Shown here: piece after piece, positions 7,855 through 17,158 of the stretch
Layout of the letters: each line of letters begins with the position of its first letter
Numbering within the stretch: position 1 is the stretch's first letter
Notes under the pieces: model-generated
Told to the model about the DNA's origin: nothing
The model's input: only the letters and a program-made list of their open reading frames with translations
The model's database searches: none
Program-made: the position numbers and the translations under genes
Origin: Flavobacterium notoginsengisoli
GTDB taxonomy: Bacteria; Bacteroidota; Bacteroidia; Flavobacteriales; Flavobacteriaceae
DNA: 64,000 nt
Assembly: GCF_014207905.1 (NCBI RefSeq)
Contig: NZ_JACHLB010000002.1
Location: 1-64,000, forward strand
Direction of reading: 5' to 3'

Positions 7855-8895
7855 TTGAGTCTAAAGAAAATAATCACAATAAGTGCAGTGGCCATAATTT
7901 CAGTTTTATTGATTTATGGTTTTATTTTAATCAGTAAAATTTTTAGTTCTAATACTAAATTTGAGGAAAAAGAATTATACGTCTATGTTCCAACTGGCGC
8001 TAACTATTCAGATGTAAAAAAGATATTAGCTCCCTATGTAAAAAACTTTGACAATTTTGAATTAGTCGCTGAAAAAAGAGATTATCCAGAGAATGTAAAA
8101 TCAGGTCGATTTCTTCTAAAAAAAGATATGAATAATATCGATTTGGTGAGAGCAATGCGTTCAAATGTTCCAGTTAAGTTGGTATTTAATAATCAAGAAC
8201 GTTTAGAAAACTTTGCAGGAAGAATTGGTTCAGAAATCGAAGCTGACAGTTTGTCTTTAGTGAAAGCCATAAAAGATTCTACATTCTTAGCCGCAAACGG
8301 ATTTAATGAAGACAACGTTTTTGCAATGTTCATTCCAAATACTTATGAAATCTATTGGAATACTTCTGCGGAGAAATTCCGTGATAAAATGATAAAAGAA
8401 TATCACAATTTCTGGACAGAAGAAAGAATTGCTAAAGCAAAAGCACAAGGATTAACTCCTGTTCAAGCTACAATATTAGCTTCAATTGTTCATAAAGAAT
8501 CAGTGAAGAAAGACGAAAGACCTCGTATTGCGGGTGTTTATTTAAACCGATTGCGTTTAGAAATGCCTTTGCAAGCAGATCCAACTGTAATTTATGCATT
8601 AAAGCTTAGAGATAATAATTTTGATCAAGTTATAAAAAGAGTTTTTTATAATGATTTGGTTATGAGATCTCCATACAATACTTATGTAAACAAAGGACTT
8701 CCTCCAGGACCAATTGCAATGCCTGATATTACTGCATTAGAAGCGGTTTTAAATCCTGAAAAGAACGATTATATCTATTTCTGTGCTAGTGTAGATCGTT
8801 TTGGATATCACGAATTTGCAGCAACTTTAGCGGAGCATAATGTAAATGCAAAAAAATATTCTGATTGGATTGCTAGTCAAGGTGTGACAAGATAA
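7855..8895 (+). CDS. mltG: Endolytic murein transglycosylase MltG
   Basis: Cleaves nascent glycan strands within the chain and so sets peptidoglycan strand length at the inner membrane. It has 346 residues with one N-terminal membrane anchor (residues about 5-27), a LysM-like segment, then the YceG domain. Motifs are ILASIVHKES, with the catalytic glutamate in HKES, then QADPTVIYAL and NKGLPPGPIAMPDITALEAVLNP. The start is a TTG at 7855. No in-frame ATG would keep the anchor. A terminator follows at 8918. Confidence 0.93.
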   Translation: MSLKKIITISAVAIISVLLIYGFILISKIFSSNTKFEEKELYVYVPTGANYSDVKKILAPYVKNFDNFELVAEKRDYPENVKSGRFLLKKDMNNIDLVRAMRSNVPVKLVFNNQERLENFAGRIGSEIEADSLSLVKAIKDSTFLAANGFNEDNVFAMFIPNTYEIYWNTSAEKFRDKMIKEYHNFWTEERIAKAKAQGLTPVQATILASIVHKESVKKDERPRIAGVYLNRLRLEMPLQADPTVIYALKLRDNNFDQVIKRVFYNDLVMRSPYNTYVNKGLPPGPIAMPDITALEAVLNPEKNDYIYFCASVDRFGYHEFAATLAEHNVNAKKYSDWIASQGVTR

Positions 8896-8917
8896 ATTTT
8901 CAGTCCGAAAATATTTA

Positions 8918-8950
8918 AAAACCGAAGTCAATTTTACTTCGGTTTTTTTT
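8918..8950 (+). terminator. mltG terminator
   Basis: Eleven-base-pair stem AAAACCGAAGT / ACTTCGGTTTT followed by T8, 23 bp after the mltG stop. Confidence 0.88.
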
Positions 8951-9320
8951 ATGTCTAATTTTTACAAGAAACTATTTTTGAGCTAAAATTTATCGAATTA
9001 TTATTTTGGCTTTTTTTGAATGAAAAGTTTTTAAAATTTAAACTTTTTTTCATTTCAAATTTTATAAAATTCAAAAACTCATTTTCAAAATTGACATAAA
9101 AAAGACAGTTTCAATGTGAGTTATTTCTTTCTTTTTTAATGAATTTGCTTAAAATTTATATAAAATTGGATTTTTTTTGAACCAGATTTTCAATTTTTAA
9201 GGTTAAAAAAACGTTATTAAAATCTTTCGGAATCCATTAGTATAACTGGGATGAAAGCGAATCTTAGTTTTTCTTTGAAAATGTTAAAATGTTGGTTTAT
9301 AGCATATTTTGAAAATGTCT
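8951..9320. other. AT-rich intergenic region before the lysozyme-like gene
   Basis: About 370 bp with no gene seen. It holds an imperfect inverted repeat at about 9012-9058 (GAATGAAAAGTTT against AAACTTTTTTTCATTTC) and long A/T runs. A structured leader or UP-like element is possible but not shown. Confidence 0.4.
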
Positions 9321-9328
9321 TATCTTTG
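9321..9328 (+). promoter_or_regulatory. -7 promoter element (TATCTTTG)
   Basis: TATCTTTGCACC is a close match to the common Bacteroidota promoter TAnnTTTG with its usual GCA context. It lies 57 bp before the start of the lysozyme-like gene. A TTG occurs at 9292-9294, but 26 bp upstream is slightly too far. Confidence 0.65.
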
Positions 9329-9377
9329 CACCGTAGAAATTTCAAGAGGGTGACAGCTTTTTGAAGAAAAACAATTT

Positions 9378-10019
9378 ATGATAAAGAAATGGTATTTTTA
9401 TGCGAGTTTAGTCGTTATTATTACATTTTTAAGTTTGGGATTTATTCCCTCAGAAAAAGAAACCAAACCTTGGTTTTTAATTGAAAAAACAGATGGAACA
9501 GAATACATTTTTCCATCAAAAGAAAAAGAGGATTATCCAAAAATCAGCAACGTCCCATACACAGGAAATCGTCTTATAGGATTTAAAGAAGCTGTAGCTT
9601 TTAAAGAATCACAAGGGAAATACAGATTAATCAATTCTCTTGGATACATGGGTAAATATCAATTTGGTTCTAAAGCTTTAAGAGCAATCGGAATTAATGA
9701 TAATCAAGCCTTTTTAAAAGATCCTGCTCTACAAGAAAAAGCTTTTATGGCTTTATTAGCCAAAAACAAATGGATTTTACGTTACGAAATCGCAAAGTAC
9801 AACGGTAAAATTATCAATGGTATCGAAATTACCGAATCTGGAATTTTAGCTGCAGCGCATTTAGGTGGTGCAGGTTCTGTAAAGAACTTTTTTAAAAACA
9901 AAGGAAGCAGACATTTTAGAGATGCTTTCGGAACTTCCTTAAAAAGCTATATGAAAGATTTTGCAGGTTATGATCTTTCTTTTATCGAGGCAGATTATAA
10001 CGCAACAGTAAACGACTAA
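9378..10019 (+). CDS. Lysozyme-like/transglycosylase-like envelope protein
   Basis: 213 residues with an N-terminal membrane anchor or signal (YFYASLVVIITFLSLGFI). From about residue 68 it has a lysozyme-fold pattern: EAVAFKESQGKYRLINSLGY with a candidate catalytic glutamate in FKES, then MGKYQFG, similar to the ESGG/GxYQF arrangement of SLT-type enzymes. GILAAAHLGGAGSVKNFF near residue 155 fits the C-terminal lysozyme helices. It probably cleaves peptidoglycan or is a derivative of such an enzyme. Family and activity are inferred from motifs only. It has its own promoter and terminator. Confidence 0.65.
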   Translation: MIKKWYFYASLVVIITFLSLGFIPSEKETKPWFLIEKTDGTEYIFPSKEKEDYPKISNVPYTGNRLIGFKEAVAFKESQGKYRLINSLGYMGKYQFGSKALRAIGINDNQAFLKDPALQEKAFMALLAKNKWILRYEIAKYNGKIINGIEITESGILAAAHLGGAGSVKNFFKNKGSRHFRDAFGTSLKSYMKDFAGYDLSFIEADYNATVND

Positions 10020-10024
10020 ATTAA

Positions 10025-10060
10025 AAAAGGTTATTTCACATTTATGAAATAACCTTTTTT
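10025..10060 (+). terminator. Terminator after the lysozyme-like gene
   Basis: Perfect 14-bp stem AAAAGGTTATTTCA / TGAAATAACCTTTT with a 6-nt loop and a T tract. Confidence 0.9.
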
Positions 10061-10126
10061 CTATTTAATGAGTCGTAAATTTAATGTGCAATCTTTAATT
10101 TTTTTTTCATCTTATCTATCGCGCTA

Positions 10127-10159
10127 ACAACCGAAAACCGAGACTGAGACTGAAAACTT
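10127..10159. repeat. GACTGAAAACT-family element (copy 2, single arm)
   Basis: The sequence CCGAAAACCGAGACTGAG then GACTGAAAACT (10148-10158) is one arm of the family seen at 5.5, 25.4 and 35.7 kb. It runs into the mutB stop codon at 10158. No matching inverted arm was found nearby. Confidence 0.7.
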
Positions 10160-12299
10160 AATCTATTAAAGCTTCTAAGATTTTTATAGCAGCTTCGCTA
10201 ATTTTAGTTCCAGGACCAAAAACCGCAGAAGCTCCTGCATCAAATAAGAATTGATAGTCCTGAGACGGAATTACTCCGCCAACAATTACCATTATATCTT
10301 CTCTTCCATGTTTTTTTAGTTCTTCTATTACTTGTGGCACTAATGTTTTGTGACCCGCGGCTAAAGACGAAACACCTAAAATATGCACATCATTTTCAAC
10401 TGCTTGCTTTGCTGCTTCTGCAGGAGTTTGAAATAAAGGCCCAATATCCACATCAAACCCAACATCGGCATAACCTGTTGCAACGACTTTTGCGCCGCGA
10501 TCGTGACCGTCTTGTCCCATTTTTGCAATCATAATTCTAGGACGTCTTCCTTCTTGTTTAGCAAAAACATCAGCTAGTTGCTTTGCTTTTTCAAAATTTT
10601 CGTCATTTTTTATTGCTGCACTATACACACCGCTAAAAGATTTAATTTGTGCTTTAAAACGGCCAAAAACAGTTTCTAATGCATTACTTATTTCACCAAG
10701 TGTTGCTCTATTTCTAGCGGCATCAATTGCAATTTCTAGTAAGTTGCCTTCTCCCGTTTGCGCACAAAGGATTAATTTTTCCAGTGAATGATTTACTTTT
10801 TCAGTATCTCGTGTTCTTTTTATTTCTTCCAGACGTTCTATTTGCTGTCTTCGAACCGATTGATTATCTACATCTAAAATATCTAACGGATCTTCTTTTT
10901 CTAAACGATATTTGTTTACTCCAACAATAATATCTTGCCCGCTGTCAATTCTTGCCTGTTTTCTTGCTGCAGCTTCTTCAATTCGAAGTTTTGGAATTCC
11001 AGCTTCAATTGCTTTGGTCATTCCGCCTAATTCTTCAACTTCTTCAATTAGTTTCCAGGTTTTGTCAACGATTTCATTTGTCAGACTTTCTACATAATAA
11101 CTTCCCGCCCAAGGATCTACGGTTTTAGTGATTTTAGTTTCTTCCTGAAGAAATATTTGAGTATTTCTGGCAATTCTCGCAGAGAAATCTGTTGGAAGTG
11201 CAATAGCTTCGTCTAATGCATTGGTATGAAGTGATTGTGTTCCCCCAAAAACAGCTGCAGTGGCTTCTATACAAGTTCTGGCTACATTATTAAAAGGATC
11301 TTGTTCGGTTAAACTCCATCCGCTGGTTTGGCAATGTGTTCTTAAAGCTAAAGATTTATCACTTTTTGGATTGAACTGTGTTAGTAATTTTGCCCAAATC
11401 ATTCGTCCCGCTCTCATTTTAGCAATTTCCATAAAATGATTCATGCCAATTGCCCAAAAGAAAGATAGGCGAGGAGCAAACTCATCAATAGTCATCCCTG
11501 TTGATAATCCAGTTCTAATATATTCTAAACCATCTGCTAAAGTATAAGCTAACTCAATATCTGCTGTTGCTCCAGCTTCCTGCATATGATATCCAGAAAT
11601 AGATATCGAGTTGAATTTTGGCATTTTTTTGCTTGTAAATTCAAAAATATCAGCAATTATTTTCATCGAAGGAGTTGGCGGGTAGATATAAGTATTTCTA
11701 ACCATAAACTCTTTCAGAATATCGTTCTGAATTGTTCCTGCTAATTTTTGTGGAGAAACGCCTTGCTCTTCGGCAGCAACAATATAAAAAGCCATAATTG
11801 GTAAAACGGCTCCATTCATAGTCATGGATACCGACATTTCATCAAGCGGAATCTGATCGAAAAGTATTTTCATATCTTCAACAGAATCGATTGCAACTCC
11901 TGCTTTTCCAACATCACCAACAACTCTTTCATGATCAGAATCATAACCACGATGCGTTGGTAAATCAAACGCAATTGAAAGTCCCTTTTGACCTGCTGCT
12001 AAATTCTTTCTGTAAAAAGCATTACTTTCTTCCGCTGTAGAAAATCCTGCATACTGACGAATTGTCCACGGACGTCTTACATACATTGTTGCATACGGAC
12101 CACGTAAATTCGGTGCAAAACCAGCTCCAAAATCAAGAAATTCTAGCTCTTCTATATCCTTTTCAGAATAGTTTCTTTTGATTTCGATTCCTTCGGCTGT
12201 CGTGAAGTTTTGAGTTAAAGGTTCTGAGTTATGCGTCAGTTTATCTGACGTTTCACTTTTTACATCTAACTTTATATGTTTAAGGTCTTTTCTTATCAT
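10158..12299 (-). CDS. mutB: Methylmalonyl-CoA mutase, large (B12-binding) subunit
   Basis: Adenosylcobalamin-dependent interconversion of methylmalonyl-CoA and succinyl-CoA, 713 residues. The N-terminal TIM barrel contains [17 protein letters not shown] and [13 protein letters not shown]. The C-terminal cobalamin domain has the axial-ligand motif DGHDRG and [17 protein letters not shown]. Residues about 15-31 ([16 protein letters not shown]) are an unusual low-complexity linker encoded by a copy of the intergenic repeat word AAGGTTCTGAG. It lies 41 bp downstream of the small subunit in the same operon. The chaperone GTPase gene meaB is at 53.6 kb. Confidence 0.96.
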   Translation of the reverse strand: MIRKDLKHIKLDVKSETSDKLTHNSEPLTQNFTTAEGIEIKRNYSEKDIEELEFLDFGAGFAPNLRGPYATMYVRRPWTIRQYAGFSTAEESNAFYRKNLAAGQKGLSIAFDLPTHRGYDSDHERVVGDVGKAGVAIDSVEDMKILFDQIPLDEMSVSMTMNGAVLPIMAFYIVAAEEQGVSPQKLAGTIQNDILKEFMVRNTYIYPPTPSMKIIADIFEFTSKKMPKFNSISISGYHMQEAGATADIELAYTLADGLEYIRTGLSTGMTIDEFAPRLSFFWAIGMNHFMEIAKMRAGRMIWAKLLTQFNPKSDKSLALRTHCQTSGWSLTEQDPFNNVARTCIEATAAVFGGTQSLHTNALDEAIALPTDFSARIARNTQIFLQEETKITKTVDPWAGSYYVESLTNEIVDKTWKLIEEVEELGGMTKAIEAGIPKLRIEEAAARKQARIDSGQDIIVGVNKYRLEKEDPLDILDVDNQSVRRQQIERLEEIKRTRDTEKVNHSLEKLILCAQTGEGNLLEIAIDAARNRATLGEISNALETVFGRFKAQIKSFSGVYSAAIKNDENFEKAKQLADVFAKQEGRRPRIMIAKMGQDGHDRGAKVVATGYADVGFDVDIGPLFQTPAEAAKQAVENDVHILGVSSLAAGHKTLVPQVIEELKKHGREDIMVIVGGVIPSQDYQFLFDAGASAVFGPGTKISEAAIKILEALID

Positions 12300-12340
12300 C
12301 GAGACACTTTATTTGAATTTGTAATTAATTACGTTCCAGA

Positions 12341-13705
12341 TTATTCAAGTTCTAATCGCTCTTGCTCCATTTTCTCTGCCAATCTTTTTTCGATAATTGG
12401 TGTAATTAATGTTTTTCTTGGTTTGATTTTTACAAAAGGAAACAATTCTAAATCATGTTTCATTCGGTCTTCTTTGTTTGGATATTTATTTGTGCCTAAA
12501 AGAACTTCTTTTTTCGAATCAAAGAGTTCTTGTTCTTTATTGGCGCTTTCCTGTATTTTCTTTTTGATCGTGCCTTCATTTAAAAGTTTTAGGAAACCTC
12601 CATTGGCTTCAATTTCCTTAAATAAATTCAAACTTTTTTCAGCCAGTTGCATCGTCAAACTTTCGATATAATAACTTCCATCAGCTGGATTGTTTACTTT
12701 GTCAAAATAACTTTCATGTTTTAAAATCAAAAGCTGGTTTCGAGCTATTCGATCTCCAAACTCATTGTCTTTATGATATAAAGCATCGTAAGGTAAATTG
12801 GCAATTGCATCTGCTCCTCCTAAAATTGCCGACATGCATTCGGTTGTAGTTCGAAGCATGTTGACATTATAATCGTAAATTGTCTTATTTCGTTTGGTTG
12901 GCGTCACCAAAAAATGACATTTGATATCGGAATTATATTCTCCCGCAATTAAATCAAACAACATTCTAAGCGCACGAAGTTTGGCAATTTCAAAGAAATA
13001 ATTGCTTCCAACCGAAATTTGAAAAACTATAGATTTTGTCTGATTCGAAAAACGATTCAAATATTCGTTTGTATGTGCTAGACTATATGCAATTTGCTGT
13101 GTAATATTGGCGCCCGAATTTTGATATAAACCTAAATCGACACTCAGCAGATTTAAATTTGTGGTATTTTTAAAAAGTAAAGCTAAAGTTTCAAAATTAT
13201 TTTTTTCTGAAGTTGTAAACCAATTTCCTTCACGAGCCAATTTTCCGATTGGATCAAAATTACAGTAAAAAATGGCTTTTTTCTGAATCGAAATCGTATC
13301 TAATTTTTTAACGAAATCGATTGAGATAAAATTGAAATTAAAGTAAACGGTTTTGTTTTCTAAAGGAAGATTTTCCAATAGTTTTTGAACATCGATTTTA
13401 TCATTTTGGATTGTAAAACGAAGGCTTTCTGCACCTCTTTCTAAAGTGTTTAAAGCTCTTTCAATAGATTTATCAACATCAAAAACAAAGATATTCTGGC
13501 AGATTTTAAAATCAGCAGCTTTAGTGTTTACAGTGGCAGCTTTAGAAAATTCGTCACTATGATAAAATGGTTTTACCTGAATGTCTTCTGGAGAATTCCA
13601 TATAACAGTCTGGTTATAATCGGCTCCATCTAATTCAAACTGAATTTTTTGTTTCCATTGTTTGGATGAAATCGGATTAAAATCGTCGAATAGGTTAGTG
13701 GCCAT
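12341..13705 (-). CDS. mutA: Methylmalonyl-CoA mutase, small subunit
   Basis: The non-catalytic partner of MutB, 454 residues. It follows the mutase barrel pattern (NPISSKQWKQKIQFELDG at the start, GGADAIANLPYDALYH and NQLLILKHESYFDKVNNPAD later). It lacks the C-terminal cobalamin-binding domain and its DxHxxG motif. Small subunits run about 450-640 residues, so this is a short version. The ATG at 13705 is 14 bp after the DivIC-like stop, so it is probably cotranscribed with udk and divIC upstream and mutB downstream. Confidence 0.93.
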   Translation of the reverse strand: MATNLFDDFNPISSKQWKQKIQFELDGADYNQTVIWNSPEDIQVKPFYHSDEFSKAATVNTKAADFKICQNIFVFDVDKSIERALNTLERGAESLRFTIQNDKIDVQKLLENLPLENKTVYFNFNFISIDFVKKLDTISIQKKAIFYCNFDPIGKLAREGNWFTTSEKNNFETLALLFKNTTNLNLLSVDLGLYQNSGANITQQIAYSLAHTNEYLNRFSNQTKSIVFQISVGSNYFFEIAKLRALRMLFDLIAGEYNSDIKCHFLVTPTKRNKTIYDYNVNMLRTTTECMSAILGGADAIANLPYDALYHKDNEFGDRIARNQLLILKHESYFDKVNNPADGSYYIESLTMQLAEKSLNLFKEIEANGGFLKLLNEGTIKKKIQESANKEQELFDSKKEVLLGTNKYPNKEDRMKHDLELFPFVKIKPRKTLITPIIEKRLAEKMEQERLELE

Positions 13706-13719
13706 TGTATTTTTATTGA

Positions 13720-14052
13720 TTATTCTTTTTCTTGAATTGTGTCTCCTTCAAATTGAATGATATAGATATCTTCGCTGTCTTTTTTCATGAAATACTTTTC
13801 GCGGGCGTATTTCTCAATTTGTTCCGGATTTTTAAGCAATTTAATTTGCTCCTGATCTTTTTTGATTTCTTCCTGATAATATTTTTTATTATCCTGAAGT
13901 TCATTTATTTGTTCATCTAAGAAACGATGATCAAAATAAGAGTAATTGTCTAAAAATAACATCCAAACAATAAAAAAAAGTAAAACCCAAACGTATTTGT
14001 TGCCTAGGTATTTGAACCATTTTTTGTCTTTGTATGGATTTTTAAATTTCAT
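13720..14052 (-). CDS. FtsB/DivIC-family cell division protein
   Basis: A 110-residue septum formation initiator. The start is the ATG at 14052 (MKFKNPYKDKKWFKYLGN). An earlier in-frame codon would add 19 residues across a GC-rich hairpin. A single membrane span (VWVLLFFIVWMLFL, about residues 22-38) is followed by a coiled coil (INELQDNKKYYQEEIKKDQE) and the family ending NPEQIEKYAREKYFMKK. FtsB and DivIC bind FtsL-type partners and link the divisome to septal peptidoglycan synthesis. It is encoded 14 bp before mutA. Confidence 0.9.
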   Translation of the reverse strand: MKFKNPYKDKKWFKYLGNKYVWVLLFFIVWMLFLDNYSYFDHRFLDEQINELQDNKKYYQEEIKKDQEQIKLLKNPEQIEKYAREKYFMKKDSEDIYIIQFEGDTIQEKE

Positions 14053-14101
14053 AAAAGATAATTTCTTTTGAATTGTTTTTTTAGACGTTATAGAAAGCAA
14101 C

Positions 14102-14117
14102 CCCGACATTGGTCGGG
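14102..14117. other. GC-rich hairpin between udk and the divIC-like gene
   Basis: CCCGAC-attg-GTCGGG, a perfect 6-bp stem with tetraloop in an AT-rich spacer, about 50 bp before the divIC start. It has no following U-run on the minus strand. It may attenuate or stabilise the operon message. Confidence 0.5.
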
Positions 14118-14154
14118 ATGCTTATGATTTTATGGTTTAAATTTACAATAAAAA

Positions 14155-14763
14155 TTATGAAATTCGCTGATTAATTACGGCACGAACGACATCAATTGCT
14201 ACTGTATTGTATTTGTCATTTGGGATAATGATATCAGCAAAAGCCTTAGATGGTTCGATAAATTGCTCGTGCATAGGTTTTAAAGTTGTTTGGTAACGGT
14301 TTAAAACTTCATCGATGTCACGTCCGCGTTCTGAAATATCTCTTTTTAAACGACGAATTAATCTTTCATCTGAATCTGCGTGAACGAAAATTTTGATGTC
14401 AAACATATCGCGTAATTCCGGATTTGTTAAAATTAAAATTCCTTCCACAATCATTACTTTTCTTGGATGAGTTGAAACGGTATCATCGGTTCTGTTATGC
14501 TGAATAAAAGAATAAACAGGCTGATCGATTGTTTCTCCAGCTTTAAGAGCTTTTAAATGTTTTACCAATAATTCAAAATCAATTGCACGTGGGTGATCGA
14601 AATTGATTAATGCTCTTTCGTCAAACGATAAATTATCGGTTTGTTTGTAGTATGAATCTTGAGAAATTACTCCAACTTCTGTATCTGGTAATTCATTCAT
14701 AATTTGGTGTACTACTGTAGTTTTTCCACTTCCTGTTCCTCCTGCAAGTCCGATAATGAGCAT
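14155..14763 (-). CDS. udk: Uridine kinase
   Basis: Phosphorylates uridine and cytidine in pyrimidine salvage, 202 residues, cytoplasmic. The P-loop is GLAGGTGSGKTTVV at residues 5-18. SQDSYYK (about 35) and RDISERGRDIDEVLNRY (about 140) are uridine kinase signatures. It heads the minus-strand run udk, divIC-like, mutA, mutB. Confidence 0.95.
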   Translation of the reverse strand: MLIIGLAGGTGSGKTTVVHQIMNELPDTEVGVISQDSYYKQTDNLSFDERALINFDHPRAIDFELLVKHLKALKAGETIDQPVYSFIQHNRTDDTVSTHPRKVMIVEGILILTNPELRDMFDIKIFVHADSDERLIRRLKRDISERGRDIDEVLNRYQTTLKPMHEQFIEPSKAFADIIIPNDKYNTVAIDVVRAVINQRIS

Positions 14764-14831
14764 AAAATTTTTATTTGATATTTGTTACGCAAAAATAATA
14801 ATTTAACTGAATTGCTAAACATGTAATGTAA

Positions 14832-14923
14832 TTTAACCATATAAGTAATGTAAGTAAATTTAAGCAATCAGATTTTTAAACATTTTTTTACTTCATTGAA
14901 CTTATATCACTTATATGGTTAAA
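14832..14923. repeat. Intergenic inverted repeat, ATATAAGT family
   Basis: Two 24-nt arms (14832-14855 and 14900-14923) are inverted copies matching at 22 of 24 positions, beginning TTTAACCATATAAGT. Within each arm the unit ATRTAAGT is repeated. It has the same design as the other intergenic repeats of this window but an unrelated sequence. Confidence 0.8.
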
Positions 14924-14933
14924 AAGCATAAAA

Positions 14934-14961
14934 AAATCCCGAAAGTAAACCTTCGGGATTT
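14934..14961 (-). terminator. Terminator after the dienoyl-CoA-reductase-like gene
   Basis: Stem AAATCCCGAA / TTCGGGATTT, perfect 10 bp, with an A tract that becomes the U tail on the minus strand. Confidence 0.85.
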
Positions 14962-15014
14962 CGTGCAATCAGTATAGTTTTAAAAAATATTCTGAATTTA
15001 GTAAGCACTTGTAA

Positions 15015-15896
15015 TTATTTATTCTTTTTTGCTTTTATCATCATTTCAAGCTGATCCCAAAGTTCTTCTGGAATTGCTTCTAATAAGTTGAATTGTCCTG
15101 CGCCTTTTAGCCATTCACCACCATCAATCGTAATTACATCTCCGTTGATGTAAGATGAAAAATCAGAAACTAGATAAGCTGCTAAATTTGCTAATTCTTG
15201 GTGGTCTCCAACTCTTTTTAATGGCACTTTTTTAGCCATGTCGAATTTTTCTGAAAGATCTCCTGGCAATAATCTGTCCCAAGCTCCTTTTGTAGGGAAT
15301 GGTCCTGGTGCAATTGCATTAGAACGGATTCCATATTTGGCCCATTCTACAGCAAGGCTTCTTGTCATGGCTAGAACTCCAGCTTTTGCCGTTGCGCTAG
15401 GAACTACATAAGCAGATCCTGTCCAGGCATAAGTTGTTACTATATTTAAAATCGTTGCCGAAGTTTGTTTGGTATCAATCCAGTGTTTTCCAAAAGCAAG
15501 TGTACAGTTTTTAGAACCTTTTAATACGATATCAATAACAGTGTCAAATGCATTTGCAGATAATCTTTCTGTCGGCGAAATAAAATTTCCTGCCGCATTG
15601 TTTAAAAGAACGTCAACTTTGCCAAAAACTTTCAAAGTTTCTTGAAGCATATTTTCAACCTCTTCGTAATGACGAACGTCACATTGCAAAGGAAGACATT
15701 TGCCTCCAGTCTGGCTTTCCAGTTCAGCAGCTGTAGTTTTTAACTTTTCTAAATCTCTAGAAGTTATCGCTACTTGAGCTCCTAATTCGAGAAAATATTT
15801 GGTCATGGCTTTGCCTAAACCGCTTCCGCCGCCTGTAACGACAATGACTTTGCCTTTTAAAGCATCATCACGCAACATTTTATCTGTATAGCTCAT
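15015..15896 (-). CDS. SDR oxidoreductase, 2,4-dienoyl-CoA reductase type
   Basis: An NAD(P)H-dependent reductase of 293 residues. The nucleotide loop is VTGGGSGLGKAM (about 20-31), with NNAAG near residue 106. The classical YxxxK is absent: the segment reads VVPSATAKAG, with Ser where Tyr is expected. This, and the preceding TYAWTGSA, is the pattern of mitochondrial-type 2,4-dienoyl-CoA reductase (DECR1), which uses a Tyr upstream plus Lys. LKGAGQFN-type C-terminal residues also fit. The likely role is beta-oxidation of polyunsaturated acyl-CoA. The substrate is inferred from family resemblance. Confidence 0.82.
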   Translation of the reverse strand: MSYTDKMLRDDALKGKVIVVTGGGSGLGKAMTKYFLELGAQVAITSRDLEKLKTTAAELESQTGGKCLPLQCDVRHYEEVENMLQETLKVFGKVDVLLNNAAGNFISPTERLSANAFDTVIDIVLKGSKNCTLAFGKHWIDTKQTSATILNIVTTYAWTGSAYVVPSATAKAGVLAMTRSLAVEWAKYGIRSNAIAPGPFPTKGAWDRLLPGDLSEKFDMAKKVPLKRVGDHQELANLAAYLVSDFSSYINGDVITIDGGEWLKGAGQFNLLEAIPEELWDQLEMMIKAKKNK

Positions 15897-15972
15897 ACTT
15901 TTTCTTTTTTTGCAATATTAATTAAATAAAATAGGATGCACGCATAATATTGTTATAAAATTTCAAAAAATT

Positions 15973-17100
15973 TTATATTTGACATATTTTTTTTGCTGCG
16001 GACTCTAAAGTAAAGTCATCTTTCGCAAAACAAAAACGGATTAATTTCTGGTCTTTATGATCCGAATAAAAAGTAGAAATCGGAATAGCTGCAACGCCAT
16101 GATTAATAATTAAGTTTTTGCAGAAAGTCACATCGTCTTCATCTGAAATAGCTGCATAAGACGCAACTTGAAAATAAGTTCCTTCGCATGGTTTTAATTC
16201 AAATCGGCTGTTTTGAAGCAGTTTCTGGAAATAATCTCGTTTTTCTTGATAGAATTTCCCAAGTAGATTTACATTAACAACATCTAAATATTCGCTGATA
16301 GCAAATTGTGAAATACTGTTTACACTGAAAACTAAAAATTGATGTACTTTTTTGATTTCTTTCATTAAATATTCAGGTGCAATGGTATAGCCAATTTTCC
16401 AGCCTGTAATATGAAATGATTTTCCGAAAGAGGAAACGGTTACGCAGCGGTCTAAAAGAAAACTTTTGGTGTGTGCCGAAATGTGTTTTTCTTCAAAAGT
16501 GATGTATTCATAAACTTCGTCAGACAATATAATAATGTCAGGATATTTTTCAAGAAGATTTTTTAACTGAATAAAATCGTTTTCAGTTAAAATTTTCCCC
16601 GTCGGATTATGCGGATTATTGATGATCATCATTCTGGTTTTGGCCGAACAAGCTTTTTCAATTCTTTCCCAATTTGGAGTATAATCATCGTTTAAGGCAA
16701 CTCGAACAGGTTTGGCTTTACATAATAAAACAGGAGATTCATAAGAATCGTAACTCGGATCGAGAATAATTACTTCGTCATTTTCTTTGACTAAAGCTAG
16801 AATTGTAGTAAAAATTCCCTGAGTTGCTCCAGCAGTAACCAAAAGTTCTGTATCAGGATTTATTATTCTGTTATAAGAATCCTGAGTTAGTTTTGCAATT
16901 TTGTTCATCAACGGAGGATAGCCTGCCATTGGAGTATATTGGTGAACGTTTTCCTTTGCTAATCTTGAAACAATATCGGTTAATCTTTCATCAACAGGAA
17001 AGTTTGGAAATCCTTGCGAAAGATTTATAGCATTGTATTCTACTGCCATTTTTGACATTATCGTGAAAATGCTTGTGGTTACGTTTGGTAGTTTGCTCAT
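15973..17100 (-). CDS. PLP-dependent class I aminotransferase (methionine aminotransferase-like)
   Basis: 375 residues, fold-type I aminotransferase. INLSQGFPNFP near residue 25, NNPHNPTGKIL near 164, LSDEVYEYITF near 195 and the PLP-lysine motif SSFGKSFHITGWKIGY near 228 are those of the YbdL/kynurenine-aminotransferase branch. These act on methionine, other hydrophobic amino acids or kynurenine. It starts with ATG at 17100. The neighbouring SDR is on the same strand 77 bp downstream. No pathway partner was seen. Confidence 0.9.
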   Translation of the reverse strand: MSKLPNVTTSIFTIMSKMAVEYNAINLSQGFPNFPVDERLTDIVSRLAKENVHQYTPMAGYPPLMNKIAKLTQDSYNRIINPDTELLVTAGATQGIFTTILALVKENDEVIILDPSYDSYESPVLLCKAKPVRVALNDDYTPNWERIEKACSAKTRMMIINNPHNPTGKILTENDFIQLKNLLEKYPDIIILSDEVYEYITFEEKHISAHTKSFLLDRCVTVSSFGKSFHITGWKIGYTIAPEYLMKEIKKVHQFLVFSVNSISQFAISEYLDVVNVNLLGKFYQEKRDYFQKLLQNSRFELKPCEGTYFQVASYAAISDEDDVTFCKNLIINHGVAAIPISTFYSDHKDQKLIRFCFAKDDFTLESAAKKICQI

Positions 17101-17158
17101 GATAAAGTTTGGTTAGTAGAACTTGTGAGTACAATTTAAGACAAATTTTATTGAATAA

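Noticed and set aside
10334..11097. Three plus-strand frames opposite mutB
   Set aside because: Shadow frames of a strongly conserved gene; composition typical of antisense translation.
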